From assembly GCA_964505065.1 (NCBI GenBank), contig CAZDGF010000002.1:27528-91527 (forward strand): a stretch of DNA of 64,000 nt, written 5' to 3'. Below are positions 1 to 7,070 of this stretch, piece after piece. Origin of the DNA: JABMMZ01 sp964505065 (lineage in GTDB: Bacteria; Bacteroidota; Bacteroidia; NS11-12g; UBA955). The translations under genes and the position numbers were made by a program. Positions within the stretch are counted from its first letter, which is position 1. Each line of letters starts with the position of its first letter. Under the pieces are notes generated by a model that saw only the letters and a program-made list of their open reading frames with translations, ran no database searches and had not been told where the DNA came from.

Positions 1-1
1 G

Positions 2-673
2 GTATGTGTCAATAAATTAGCAGACAATGCAAAGCTACAGGCATTGTTTAAAGAAAAATTTATGCACTCAATTAATGCATGGAAAGCGATGGGAGCAGAG
101 GATAAAATCAATAGAGACACTTGGGAATCTTTGCTATCATGGCAAAATAAAACCCATGCTTTTATTTTTACCCATTCACCTATTGAACTTGAATGGAAAA
201 CTAATCAAAAAGCTTATAAATTGATTGAAACGTTATACGCCAGTGCATTAAGAAATCCTGAGAGAGCGAAATGTAGTTATAAATTCTTTTTTCCAAATGA
301 AATAATTGCTATGGAATTTTGGTCTGGCTTATATCTCTTTTTACGCAAAACTATGGAAGTAGAAGAAATTACTGAACTGCTTGAAAGAGCGTGGGAGGCT
401 AAAAGCCTTCGTGTATATGCAACATTGGGTGAATTGTACGAATTCCATGTTTCATATTTTGAAACAAGAGAAAATGATAAAATTTTAGACAGTGCATTGT
501 TCTTTTTAGAACTGAAAGATAACCATGAAATCAGTGTGTGTAAACTCACAGACGAGCATCGTAAATATTGGTATAGTAACAAGTTTAATAAAATTGTTCA
601 TTTTATTGATGAGAGCCCTAATATAGTAAAAGTTAAATTTAAACCATCATTTGCATTAAATAATTTATTTTAA
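2..673 (+). CDS. Hypothetical protein, 5' end outside window
   Basis: The frame is open from the first bases of the window to the TAA at 671-673, so this is the C-terminal part (about 223 residues) of a longer protein. It is mostly helical, rich in Lys/Glu and aromatic residues, with no signal peptide, membrane segment or catalytic motif that I recognise. It lies in the accessory DNA left of tRNA-Leu and reads opposite to the other genes of that element. A bidirectional hairpin terminator follows at 711-740. The function is unknown, and translation may start well to the left of the window. Confidence 0.6.
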   Translation, partial: VCVNKLADNAKLQALFKEKFMHSINAWKAMGAEDKINRDTWESLLSWQNKTHAFIFTHSPIELEWKTNQKAYKLIETLYASALRNPERAKCSYKFFFPNEIIAMEFWSGLYLFLRKTMEVEEITELLERAWEAKSLRVYATLGELYEFHVSYFETRENDKILDSALFFLELKDNHEISVCKLTDEHRKYWYSNKFNKIVHFIDESPNIVKVKFKPSFALNNLF

Positions 674-710
674 GTTTTTTTAGCAATTTTTTGGATGCCA
701 GTAGAAATAA

Positions 711-740
711 AAAAGGAAGTGTATTTAAACACTTCCTTTT
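711..740. terminator. Bidirectional intrinsic terminator
   Basis: A perfect 12-bp stem (711-722 with 729-740, AAAAGGAAGTGT and its complement) closes a 6-nt loop. The A/T-rich stem ends supply a U-tract in both directions. It sits between the rightward gene ending at 673 and the leftward small genes that begin at 1032. Confidence 0.75.
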
Positions 741-744
741 GGCA

Positions 745-838
745 ATATACTCTCTACCGTATATCCACTAACTTACTTGCTGATAGGTTTCGCTTCCGAA
801 GAGCCTATTTCCTCTTTGGGTTAGTAAATAAAGTATAT
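745..838 (-). ncRNA. Nested-stem structured element, unidentified
   Basis: Four short stems nest in order: 745-751/832-838 (ATATACT), 767-772/820-825 (ACTAAC), 783-787/804-808 (ATAGG) and 789-792/797-800 (TTCG). Purine-rich internal loops separate them. Read on the minus strand, it follows the 853-1032 gene and runs straight into the 711-740 terminator, as a 3'-UTR-derived small RNA would. I do not recognise an Rfam family. Each stem is short, so chance is possible. Confidence 0.35.
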
Positions 839-852
839 CATAAAATTTGTAA

Positions 853-1032
853 TTAGTGGATTTGGATATTCAATTGACTGGCTATCATCCATTCGCAGTC
901 TTTAACGCATGAAATTTGGTTAGTTTGTTCTAAATGCGACAAAAAGTCCTCACTTTCTGAAAATTCATTGGTATCCATTGTAAATATATGAACCTCGCTT
1001 GTGCTAAAATCTAAAATGATTATTTTCTCCAT
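853..1032 (-). CDS. Small hypothetical protein (59 aa)
   Basis: An ATG at 1032-1030 opens a 59-codon frame ending in TAA at 855-853. The product begins MEKIIILDFSTSEVHIFTMD and is acidic, with a beta-strand-like start followed by a helical, Cys-containing C-terminus. Small proteins of this look are common in Bacteroidota integrative elements, but I know no function. It is leftward, like its neighbours at 1145-2878. Confidence 0.55.
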   Translation of the reverse strand: MEKIIILDFSTSEVHIFTMDTNEFSESEDFLSHLEQTNQISCVKDCEWMIASQLNIQIH

Positions 1033-1144
1033 AGCTTCAACTATTTGTCTTTTGAGTATAGCAACACCTCTACAATAGCCATTATAAAGCCTTTGAGTGG
1101 CTTGACTATTCCATTAGCTAACAACACTAACTTTCTTTTGTATT

Positions 1145-1540
1145 TTATCTGCATAGTTCACTTTTGTTTTGTTTAGTTTCAATTAATTCAACTTGTGCAT
1201 TAGAAAAAATATAGGCTAAAGGGTAATAGCTATCTTCATTTTCTTTGGGTTCGGTCTGTTCTGCTTTAGGTTCTGTTTCATTGGTTTTATCATCTTTGTT
1301 ATTAAGAATTGGAGTACCCCATATCAAAAAAGCCTTTTCGCCTAATTTAACTTGGTACCCATTGTTTCGCCAACTGACATAACTATGAAACTCTTTGTGA
1401 GTATCGTTTCTGTATGAGTTAATTAATCCCTCATTGATAGATGATATAGCCCCCATTTGTATTAAAGCTTTTAGTGGGGTGGACATTGCTTGTAGCAATT
1501 TTCTTTTTTCCTTTGTGGAAATATTTGTGTTATTTTGCAT
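1145..1540 (-). CDS. ArdC-like N-terminal domain protein
   Basis: This 131-residue protein contains the block SYVSWRNNGYQVKLGEKAF near residues 53-71, which resembles the SWRN..GWQVKKGEK signature of the ArdC N-terminal (DUF1738) ssDNA-binding domain. The metalloprotease-like C-terminal half of full ArdC is absent; instead there is a Lys/Glu/Thr-rich linker (about 82-103) and a short hydrophobic tail. ArdC-type proteins protect incoming plasmid or ICE DNA from restriction, which suits a mobile element. Anti-restriction activity is inference; it could simply be a ssDNA-binding accessory protein. Confidence 0.6.
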   Translation of the reverse strand: MQNNTNISTKEKRKLLQAMSTPLKALIQMGAISSINEGLINSYRNDTHKEFHSYVSWRNNGYQVKLGEKAFLIWGTPILNNKDDKTNETEPKAEQTEPKENEDSYYPLAYIFSNAQVELIETKQNKSELCR

Positions 1541-1589
1541 GGTAATTGTTTTTTTGTAGTCAGATATAAAAAATGAATTAAGACAATAA

Positions 1590-1619
1590 AATAACCCACA
1601 CCTTCGCGTGTGGGTTATT
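1590..1619 (-). terminator. Intrinsic terminator
   Basis: A perfect 12-bp stem (1590-1601 with 1608-1619, AATAACCCACAC and its complement) closes a 6-nt loop containing TTCG, with A/T runs at both sides. It lies just downstream of the leftward gene 1640-2035 and would separate it from the ArdC-like gene. Confidence 0.75.
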
Positions 1620-1639
1620 TTTGTTAGAAAAGGCTTAGT

Positions 1640-2035
1640 CTAAAATTGAGCTTCTAAAATTTCAACTTCAAGCTGCTTGGTTCTGGTTTCAATTTCTGAA
1701 ATTAGGAACACCCGCACTCTCTCAAGGAGCGTAGGGTTCTTAATATCATAATTCCCTTTCTCGGTTTGTAGCCAAATTCCATCTAACCCTTTTTTGTTTT
1801 CATCAAAAGGGTTTATGGGAGTTGGAACTTGGAAACTCTCAAGTGTATCTTTGTGCAACTGGAGAGTTGCCCTTTGATTCACTTTTTGATTTAATACCCC
1901 ATAAACTTGCAATCTTTTTTGCAAATCATTTTGAGTATTTTTGATTTCAACAGCCATTTTGTCGACTGGATTGGTTTTCGGTGTAGTTTCGGCACCTGGT
2001 GCCTCGGCTACTTTTGCAGTTTTTTGTTGTGTCAT
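1640..2035 (-). CDS. Hypothetical mobile-element protein (131 aa)
   Basis: The product starts MTQQKTAKVAEAPGAETTP: a disordered Thr/Pro/Ala-rich N-terminus of about 30 residues, then a predicted helical, coiled-coil-prone body with basic and acidic repeats. There is no signal peptide or catalytic motif. It is transcribed leftward, with a strong terminator directly downstream. About 280 bp without a gene (2036-2314) separates it from the next gene upstream; that stretch is AT-rich and holds a short palindrome at 2099-2110. The function is unknown. Confidence 0.55.
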   Translation of the reverse strand: MTQQKTAKVAEAPGAETTPKTNPVDKMAVEIKNTQNDLQKRLQVYGVLNQKVNQRATLQLHKDTLESFQVPTPINPFDENKKGLDGIWLQTEKGNYDIKNPTLLERVRVFLISEIETRTKQLEVEILEAQF

Positions 2036-2314
2036 ATATTTGATTATTTAAGACAATACAAAAATACAAAATAGTACATAAACTACTCAATATTAAGCGT
2101 TTATAAACGAAAGTAAGTGTTTAATTATAAAAATAACTTTTTGATAAAAAGTTAGCAAAAATTGGAGGTAGAAACAGAGATTATTTATTTAAAAATGTTT
2201 GTTTCTGTTGTTTTTTATTCAACTGTCAAAAGTTGTGTTTGAATTCTAAAATTTCTGTAGTTTGAAAGTTTTAATTAAGCCGAAAAAAGGGTATTAAAAT
2301 TAAATTTAAAAAGA

Positions 2315-2608
2315 CTATAAATCTCGTTCAAGTTCCCTATCTTCATTATCTCTTTGACGTATTTCTCTTAGTTCATCCAACTGATTATTTTTAGAAATAT
2401 TCAAATCTTTATTTTTTTCATTATAGAATTGCTCTAATCCGAGTATAATTCCTGAAATAGGTTTAAAGTTATCATCTTCCTTATTTCTCTCTACTTCTGG
2501 TCTATTCGTTTTAAGAAATTCTTCACTGATATAAGGAAAATTGTTGCCAAAAATATAACCAATATTAAAGTTCTTTACAAATTCGTCATCTAGTTTATCA
2601 TGTTCCAT
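2315..2608 (-). CDS. Hypothetical acidic protein (97 aa)
   Basis: A highly charged protein with an acidic N-terminus and a Glu/Arg-rich C-terminal helix (about residues 75-97). It starts 3 bases after the stop of the excisionase-like gene at 2612, so the two are probably cotranscribed and translationally coupled. No family is recognised. By position it could be an accessory factor of the same integrative element. Confidence 0.55.
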   Translation of the reverse strand: MEHDKLDDEFVKNFNIGYIFGNNFPYISEEFLKTNRPEVERNKEDDNFKPISGIILGLEQFYNEKNKDLNISKNNQLDELREIRQRDNEDRELERDL

Positions 2609-2611
2609 AAT

Positions 2612-2878
2612 TTAAAAGGTTTCTTTAGCGTTTTTTTCTAAGTATTCTATGAGACTAGGTTTGTAGTATAAAATCACTTTTCTACTTGGTTGTGAGAAGC
2701 GGATTAGTCCTTCATTCCGCAAATTCTGCAAGGTGCTTTTCTTTATACCTAACAATGTCATGGCAGCTTCACCATCTATCCAGTCCATTTGCTGGCTACT
2801 GTCCTCTAATTTGAGTTTTGCAACTACATCTTTAACCAATTGGTAAAATGCGGCATCTTCTAAACAAATTACTTGCAT
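2612..2878 (-). CDS. Excisionase/MerR-type helix-turn-helix protein
   Basis: This 88-residue protein contains a winged-HTH of the excisionase (HTH_17) type: MDWIDGEAAMTLLGIKKST followed by LQNLRNEGLIRFSQ and a short wing (about residues 31-75). In such proteins this fold binds att-site DNA and directs excision. It is the element gene closest to tRNA-Leu (3004), about 126 bp away, where an excisionase is expected, but no integrase gene lies in between. Regulator or excisionase are both possible; I favour a directionality factor. Confidence 0.65.
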   Translation of the reverse strand: MQVICLEDAAFYQLVKDVVAKLKLEDSSQQMDWIDGEAAMTLLGIKKSTLQNLRNEGLIRFSQPSRKVILYYKPSLIEYLEKNAKETF

Positions 2879-2941
2879 AGGTCAAAGATATTTATAATTA
2901 ATTATATTTGAAAATAGTTCTTTTGAGATAAAACCTATTTG

Positions 2942-2962
2942 TTGTACCTATGTTGTACCTGA
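2942..2962. repeat. Paired direct repeat next to tRNA-Leu (possible Int/Xis arm sites)
   Basis: TGTTGTACCT occurs at 2942-2951 and again at 2953-2962, spaced 11 bp, about one helical turn. It sits between the excisionase-like gene and tRNA-Leu, where arm-type binding sites of an integrative element would lie. Confidence 0.4.
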
Positions 2963-2969
2963 ATAAAAA

Positions 2970-2998
2970 AAGCCAACTTATTAAAAGTCAGCTTTTCT
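2970..2998 (-). terminator. Terminator downstream of tRNA-Leu
   Basis: A 6-bp outer stem (2970-2975 with 2993-2998), a 2x2 internal loop and a 4-bp inner stem (2978-2981 with 2987-2990) are followed on the minus strand by a run of seven T. It would end the tRNA-Leu transcript. Confidence 0.6.
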
Positions 2999-3003
2999 TA
3001 GAG

Positions 3004-3087
3004 TACCCAGAGCGGGACTTGAACCCGCACAGCCGTGAAGCCACAGGATTTTAAGTCCTGCGTGTCTACCGATTCCACCATCTGGGC
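3004..3087 (-). tRNA. tRNA-Leu(UAA)
   Basis: On the minus strand the 84-nt sequence folds as a class II tRNA: 7-bp acceptor stem starting GCCCAGA, anticodon loop with TAA, long variable arm and the T-loop TTCAAGT. CCA is not encoded. Its 3' end is the boundary with the integrated element on the left, a classic insertion target. Confidence 0.95.
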
Positions 3088-3106
3088 AAAAAGGGTGTTA
3101 AATTAA

Positions 3107-3128
3107 AAAAGCCCAAATATGGGCTTTT
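3107..3128 (-). terminator. Terminator between the two tRNA genes
   Basis: A 9-bp stem AAAAGCCCA (3107-3115) pairs with 3120-3128 around a 4-nt loop, with a T run following on the minus strand. It implies tRNA-Gly and tRNA-Leu are separate transcripts. Confidence 0.65.
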
Positions 3129-3137
3129 AACCTTTTG

Positions 3138-3210
3138 AGCGAGAAACGAGGTTCGAACTCGCGACCTCAACCTTGGCAAGGTTGCGCTCTACCAACTGAG
3201 CTATTCTCGC
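3138..3210 (-). tRNA. tRNA-Gly(GCC)
   Basis: The 73-nt minus-strand sequence folds as a tRNA with a perfect 7-bp acceptor (GCGAGAA/TTCTCGC), discriminator T, D-arm AGCTCAGTTGGTAGAGC, anticodon loop TTGCCAA and T-loop TTCGAAC. CCA is not encoded. Confidence 0.95.
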
Positions 3211-3299
3211 ATTATTTTTAGAACTTTTCCTCCTAAAAGGGCTGCAAATATAAATTTATTTTTATTTTTACACCAAATTATTTTTAAAATTTTTTAAAT

Positions 3300-4427
3300 A
3301 TGAAACATCTACTATCCTATTGGGAAAAAAGCATTCTTCTAAAAACCTTTGATTTTATTGTACTTGGAGGGGGTATTATTGGCAAACAAATTGCAATAAA
3401 AATTAAAGAAAAATATCCAAATGCCAGATTAGCCATTGTAGATAAAAGTCCACTTTCTTATGGTGCAAGTACCCGAAATGCAGGTTTTGTTTGTTTTGGG
3501 AGCGTTAGCGAAATAATTGACGATTTTACACTTTCGCCCCAAAAAGATGTTTTAGCACTTGCCCATAAACGCCTTAAAGGTATTAGAGATTTGATAAATA
3601 CCTTTGGTGCTGAAAATATTGGCTATAGAAATACAGGGAGTTATGAAATTTTTGAAAAAATGGATACAACATTTTATGATAAAACCCTTTCAGAAATGGA
3701 ATCAATTAACTATTTGCTTGAAAATGAAACAGGATTGAAAAATATTTTTACATCTAAAGAAACCTATAATTTAGATATGAATGTTTTAGAAAAATGTATT
3801 TTCAATCCTTATGAGGGTATGTTGAACTCTGGCATGTTGAATGAAACCATTAATGCAAAAGCACATAATAGCGGGGCAATACCCATGTATGGCTTAAATG
3901 TTAGCAATATTCAACATTTGGATAATGGCTATACTTTAGAAACCGAACAAGGCATTAGTTTAAATTGCAATCAACTGATATTGGCTACCAATGCTTTTAC
4001 AAAAACACTTGTGCCAGAAATTGATGTGGTGCCAGCAAGAGGGCAAATAATTTTAACCAAACCAATGGCTAATATTCCTTTTGATGGTATTTTTCATGCA
4101 GATAAAGGTTATATATATTTTAGAAATATAGACAACAGAATTCTTTTGGGTGGGGGGCGCAATTATTTTAAACAGCAAGAAGAAACATTTGATTTTACTG
4201 GTTCGGAGGAATTAAAAAACCATTTAATTCAATATTTAAAACAAATTATTTTGCCCAATACCCCATTTGAAATAGATATGCACTGGAGTGGCATAATGGC
4301 TATGGGTAAAGAAAAATTGCCCATTGTAAAACGCCAAAATGAACATTTAATATTGTGTGTAAGAATGAGTGGAATGGGTGTTGCACTTGGACCAATAGTA
4401 AGTAGCGAGGTTTTAGAATTGATGTAA
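3300..4427 (+). CDS. FAD-dependent oxidoreductase (DAO/glycine oxidase family)
   Basis: This 375-residue protein has the FAD dinucleotide-binding motif LGGGIIGKQ (residues 22-30), an Asp/Lys at the end of the second beta-strand (IVDKS) and STRNAGFV, the DAO-family block that lines the flavin. A C-terminal RMSGMGVALGP closes the FAD domain. The family oxidises amines or 2-hydroxy acids. The substrate cannot be told; DAO members next to tRNA or cell-wall genes range from amino-acid to L-2-hydroxyglutarate oxidases. It reads towards the NmrA-like gene after a 65-bp gap. Confidence 0.8.
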   Translation: MKHLLSYWEKSILLKTFDFIVLGGGIIGKQIAIKIKEKYPNARLAIVDKSPLSYGASTRNAGFVCFGSVSEIIDDFTLSPQKDVLALAHKRLKGIRDLINTFGAENIGYRNTGSYEIFEKMDTTFYDKTLSEMESINYLLENETGLKNIFTSKETYNLDMNVLEKCIFNPYEGMLNSGMLNETINAKAHNSGAIPMYGLNVSNIQHLDNGYTLETEQGISLNCNQLILATNAFTKTLVPEIDVVPARGQIILTKPMANIPFDGIFHADKGYIYFRNIDNRILLGGGRNYFKQQEETFDFTGSEELKNHLIQYLKQIILPNTPFEIDMHWSGIMAMGKEKLPIVKRQNEHLILCVRMSGMGVALGPIVSSEVLELM

Positions 4428-4492
4428 AAGAAATTTCTAAAAAAACTTAATCTGCATTTAATATCATTATTGTATTTTTACCGCTTTAAATT

Positions 4493-5362
4493 ATGGTAAA
4501 AAATATCGCTGTATTTTCTTCAATTAGTTTTACAAATCTATTGGTGGTAAAAGCCCTGTCTGATGCAGGTTTTAATGTTTCTGTAATGGATACAGATACA
4601 GCCAATGCAAAAAATATTTATCCTGAAAATACAAACATTGTAGAAGGAAACGCTCGTTATCATTACGATTTGAAACGTTTTTTGGCTACACAAGATGCCG
4701 TTTATTGCAGTTTTAATACTGGAATGGAAGATGAAAACGATTACCATAACGAAACGGATTTATTAAGAGAAATTATCAACGCAAGTTTGGAAAGTGGCAT
4801 AAAGCGCATAGCCTTACACTCCTCAATTGTGCAAAATTATCAAGGCGAAAATGGCTTTGATTGGTGGGCTTTTGACATTAAAAATGAAGCAGTAAATTAT
4901 GTGCGAGATTGCGGCATTCCGTTTACTATTTTAAATACTAGCAGTTTTATGGAAAGCATAGTGCATGGGCATTTAAAGGGTAAAGTAATACAAATATTTG
5001 GCGAAGCAAGTTTTCCGCAGTATTATATCAGTGCGCAAGATTATGCCAATATGTTGATTTCTTCATTTAAAAAATTAGGTACAGAAGACAGAGAATATAA
5101 TATACAAGGCTTAAATTGCTATAAACCAGTAGAAGCAGCCACAATATTTACTCGCAATTATACCAAAGAAAAACTGCGTATAAAAGTTTTAAATATGGCT
5201 TGGGTTAAATTTAGGGCTTTTTTTAGCAAACGTATGCAGTACAATGCCAATTTGATGACGGCTATAAACAATTACAATGAAATATTTAATGGCGAACAAG
5301 CTTGGGCAGAGCATGGGAAGCCCCAAATTACCATTGCTGAATATGCTAAAAATTTAGCTTAA
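4493..5362 (+). CDS. NmrA-like/SDR-family NAD(P)-binding protein
   Basis: This 289-residue protein has an N-terminal Rossmann-type strand-helix-strand (KNIAVFSSISFTNLLVVKAL), but the usual GxxGxxG loop is degenerate. FNTGMEDENDYHNETDLLREIINASLE-like spacing (split here by description) and the IKRIALHSS strand match atypical SDRs of the NmrA type, which often sense NAD(P)H or lack the catalytic Tyr-Lys pair. It ends 8 bp before the glycosyltransferase start and is probably in one operon with it. The exact role is unknown. Confidence 0.65.
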   Translation: MVKNIAVFSSISFTNLLVVKALSDAGFNVSVMDTDTANAKNIYPENTNIVEGNARYHYDLKRFLATQDAVYCSFNTGMEDENDYHNETDLLREIINASLESGIKRIALHSSIVQNYQGENGFDWWAFDIKNEAVNYVRDCGIPFTILNTSSFMESIVHGHLKGKVIQIFGEASFPQYYISAQDYANMLISSFKKLGTEDREYNIQGLNCYKPVEAATIFTRNYTKEKLRIKVLNMAWVKFRAFFSKRMQYNANLMTAINNYNEIFNGEQAWAEHGKPQITIAEYAKNLA

Positions 5363-5370
5363 AACACAAA

Positions 5371-6537
5371 ATGCTTACAAGGCTAAAAATATGGTTTTCT
5401 ATTGTTTTTCAAAAAATAAAACAGCCGCTAAAACGCAGTAAAATAAAGCAGTTTTTAAACAAAGAAAGTGAAGTAATTTTAGATTTACCTATTATTTCAC
5501 TCCCTAAAAAAGGCACTTTAATAGTAAAAACAGATGATATTGGCGATTATTTAGTATGGCAACATACTTGGCAATATTATAAAACAAATTGCACAGAGCC
5601 TCTTTATTTTGTTGGCAATAGCGTTTGGCAACCATTGTTTGAAAAACTGAATTTACAAACAGAAAATACATTTTGGATAGATAAAAAACAATGGGGCAAT
5701 ACGGAATACCGCCAATTTTGGTATAAAAAAATAAGACTCTTAAATGTAGAAACTGCTATTACACCGCTTTTTACAAGAAATAACCAATTAGATGATTTAT
5801 TGATTTTAGCCAGCAATGCCAATAAAACCATTGGTTGGCAAAACACAAATGAACTGCACAAACTTAAAATTTTTAAGCACCAAATAGCAAGTAAAACCAT
5901 TAGCCAAATAGAATATTTTAGAAATATTGAATTTGTAAACCAAGTGTTTAATTTGAAAATTCCTTATGAGATAAAGCCCATAGTTCCTTTGGAGGCTAGG
6001 GAAAATACATTACTTTTATTTCCTGTGGCTAATTCAAAAAGCAGATGTTGGGCTGTTGAAAATTATATTCAACTGCTCCAAAAAATTGAATCAAAATTTA
6101 ATGCAATCTATTTAATGGGAGGGACGGATAGTGTTGATACCAATTCACAAATTGAGACTGCCTTAAATCTTGAAAAAATAAAAAATTATAGCCGTAAAAC
6201 CTCCCTTTTAGAAACCATTGAAATGGTTAATAAAAGTAGGCTTGTTATATGCCCGGATACAGCAGCTTTGCATATAGCTGTGCTTACTAATACGCCTGCT
6301 ATTGCTATATCCAATGGCTCCAATGCTTTGCGTTTTGTAAACTACCCCAAAGGTGTACAAGCCATTTATCCGCCTTATTTTAAATTGAACCCTTATAAAG
6401 AAAAAACCTTTTACAGTAGAAGTGAAATAGGTACTATAAAAGTGGAAGAAGTGGCGATTCTTTTTCACAATGGTTCAGATTTTGAAAACAGCGTTATTCT
6501 GCATCCCGCACGTGCGGGAGGCTTTGCAAAATTATAG
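5371..6537 (+). CDS. Glycosyltransferase family 9 (heptosyltransferase-like)
   Basis: This 388-residue protein has LIVKTDDIGDYLVWQHTW (residues 51-68), matching the N-terminal donor-domain signature of GT9 LPS heptosyltransferases, and in the C-terminal domain RLVICPDTAALHIAVL then TPAIAISNGSN, the nucleotide-sugar binding region. It probably acts on the cytoplasmic side in LPS-core or other surface glycan assembly. The last 15-20 codons run into a GC-richer palindrome (6504-6519) and repeat DNA unlike the rest, so the natural C-terminus may have been replaced by repeat insertion. Confidence 0.75.
   Translation: MLTRLKIWFSIVFQKIKQPLKRSKIKQFLNKESEVILDLPIISLPKKGTLIVKTDDIGDYLVWQHTWQYYKTNCTEPLYFVGNSVWQPLFEKLNLQTENTFWIDKKQWGNTEYRQFWYKKIRLLNVETAITPLFTRNNQLDDLLILASNANKTIGWQNTNELHKLKIFKHQIASKTISQIEYFRNIEFVNQVFNLKIPYEIKPIVPLEARENTLLLFPVANSKSRCWAVENYIQLLQKIESKFNAIYLMGGTDSVDTNSQIETALNLEKIKNYSRKTSLLETIEMVNKSRLVICPDTAALHIAVLTNTPAIAISNGSNALRFVNYPKGVQAIYPPYFKLNPYKEKTFYSRSEIGTIKVEEVAILFHNGSDFENSVILHPARAGGFAKL
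6504..6519. repeat. 16-bp perfect palindrome at 3' end of the GT9 gene
   Basis: TCCCGCACGTGCGGGA is self-complementary and far more GC-rich than its surroundings. It overlaps the final codons of the glycosyltransferase and directly precedes the duplicated unit at 6541-6621, so it probably belongs to an inserted repeat. Confidence 0.6.
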
Positions 6538-6540
6538 AGA

Positions 6541-6621
6541 ACAATTTCACGAAACGAAGTGTAGTAATCTTAAATTTATTAAGATTCTGCACAATTTCAT
6601 GGAGCGTAGCGGAATAATCTT
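6541..6621. repeat. Pair of imperfect 31-bp direct repeats
   Basis: Units at 6541-6571 and 6591-6621 both start ACAATTTCA and end TAATCTT and differ at about 7 of 31 positions. An AT-rich hairpin (AATCTTAAATTTATTAAGATT) lies at the junction. This is non-coding interspersed-repeat DNA. Confidence 0.55.
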
Positions 6622-6734
6622 TTTTCAGAGCAAAAAAGTTCAGAATTACAAAAGTTAAAAAAAAGTTAAAAATTTATTCTGTAATTAAATACAGGATATA
6701 GACCTAATTGGTATTGGGTTATAATTTTATTTCT

Positions 6735-6889
6735 TTTAACCCAAATTCAGCAATAGAATTGCTGAATCGAATAACAAATTTCAAATCATGTTTTTACAAA
6801 ACATAATTGCAATTTTTAAATCGGGGTTAAGCCCAACTAAATCAAATAGTTCAATTTTTCAAATTTCCTATTGATTAATTTGGGTTAAA
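6735..6889. mobile_element. MITE-like element with 13-bp terminal inverted repeats
   Basis: TTTAACCCAAATT at 6735-6747 is matched in reverse complement at 6877-6889, enclosing 155 bp with no gene. Next to the left repeat lies a perfect hairpin (6745-6754 with 6758-6767, 3-nt loop). The right 54 bp (6838-6891) recur in inverted orientation at 63947-64000 with only 3 mismatches, so this is a dispersed repeat. The rest of the 533-bp gene-free stretch (6622-6734 and 6890-7070) is AT-rich, with nothing I can name. Confidence 0.6.
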
Positions 6890-7070
6890 CTAATCGTATG
6901 TCCGTATCGAACGTTTTATAAGCTTTTTTGCTTTTTTTGTCATATAAATCAACGGTACGAAATATTTCAATTCAATGTTTGACATCATATTTTCAGGCTT
7001 AATTGGTTATAAGACCAACAAAGACAAAAATTTTAACACATTGAGCTTATTGAAGTTTTTTTGACTTTTT

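Noticed and set aside
27..224. Short plus-strand frame at the left edge
   Set aside because: It overlaps the longer frame open from base 2 to 673, which has better codon use.
6470..6658. 62-codon plus-strand frame overlapping the GT9 gene end
   Set aside because: It lies in repeat DNA, overlaps a real gene in another frame and has no family-like sequence.
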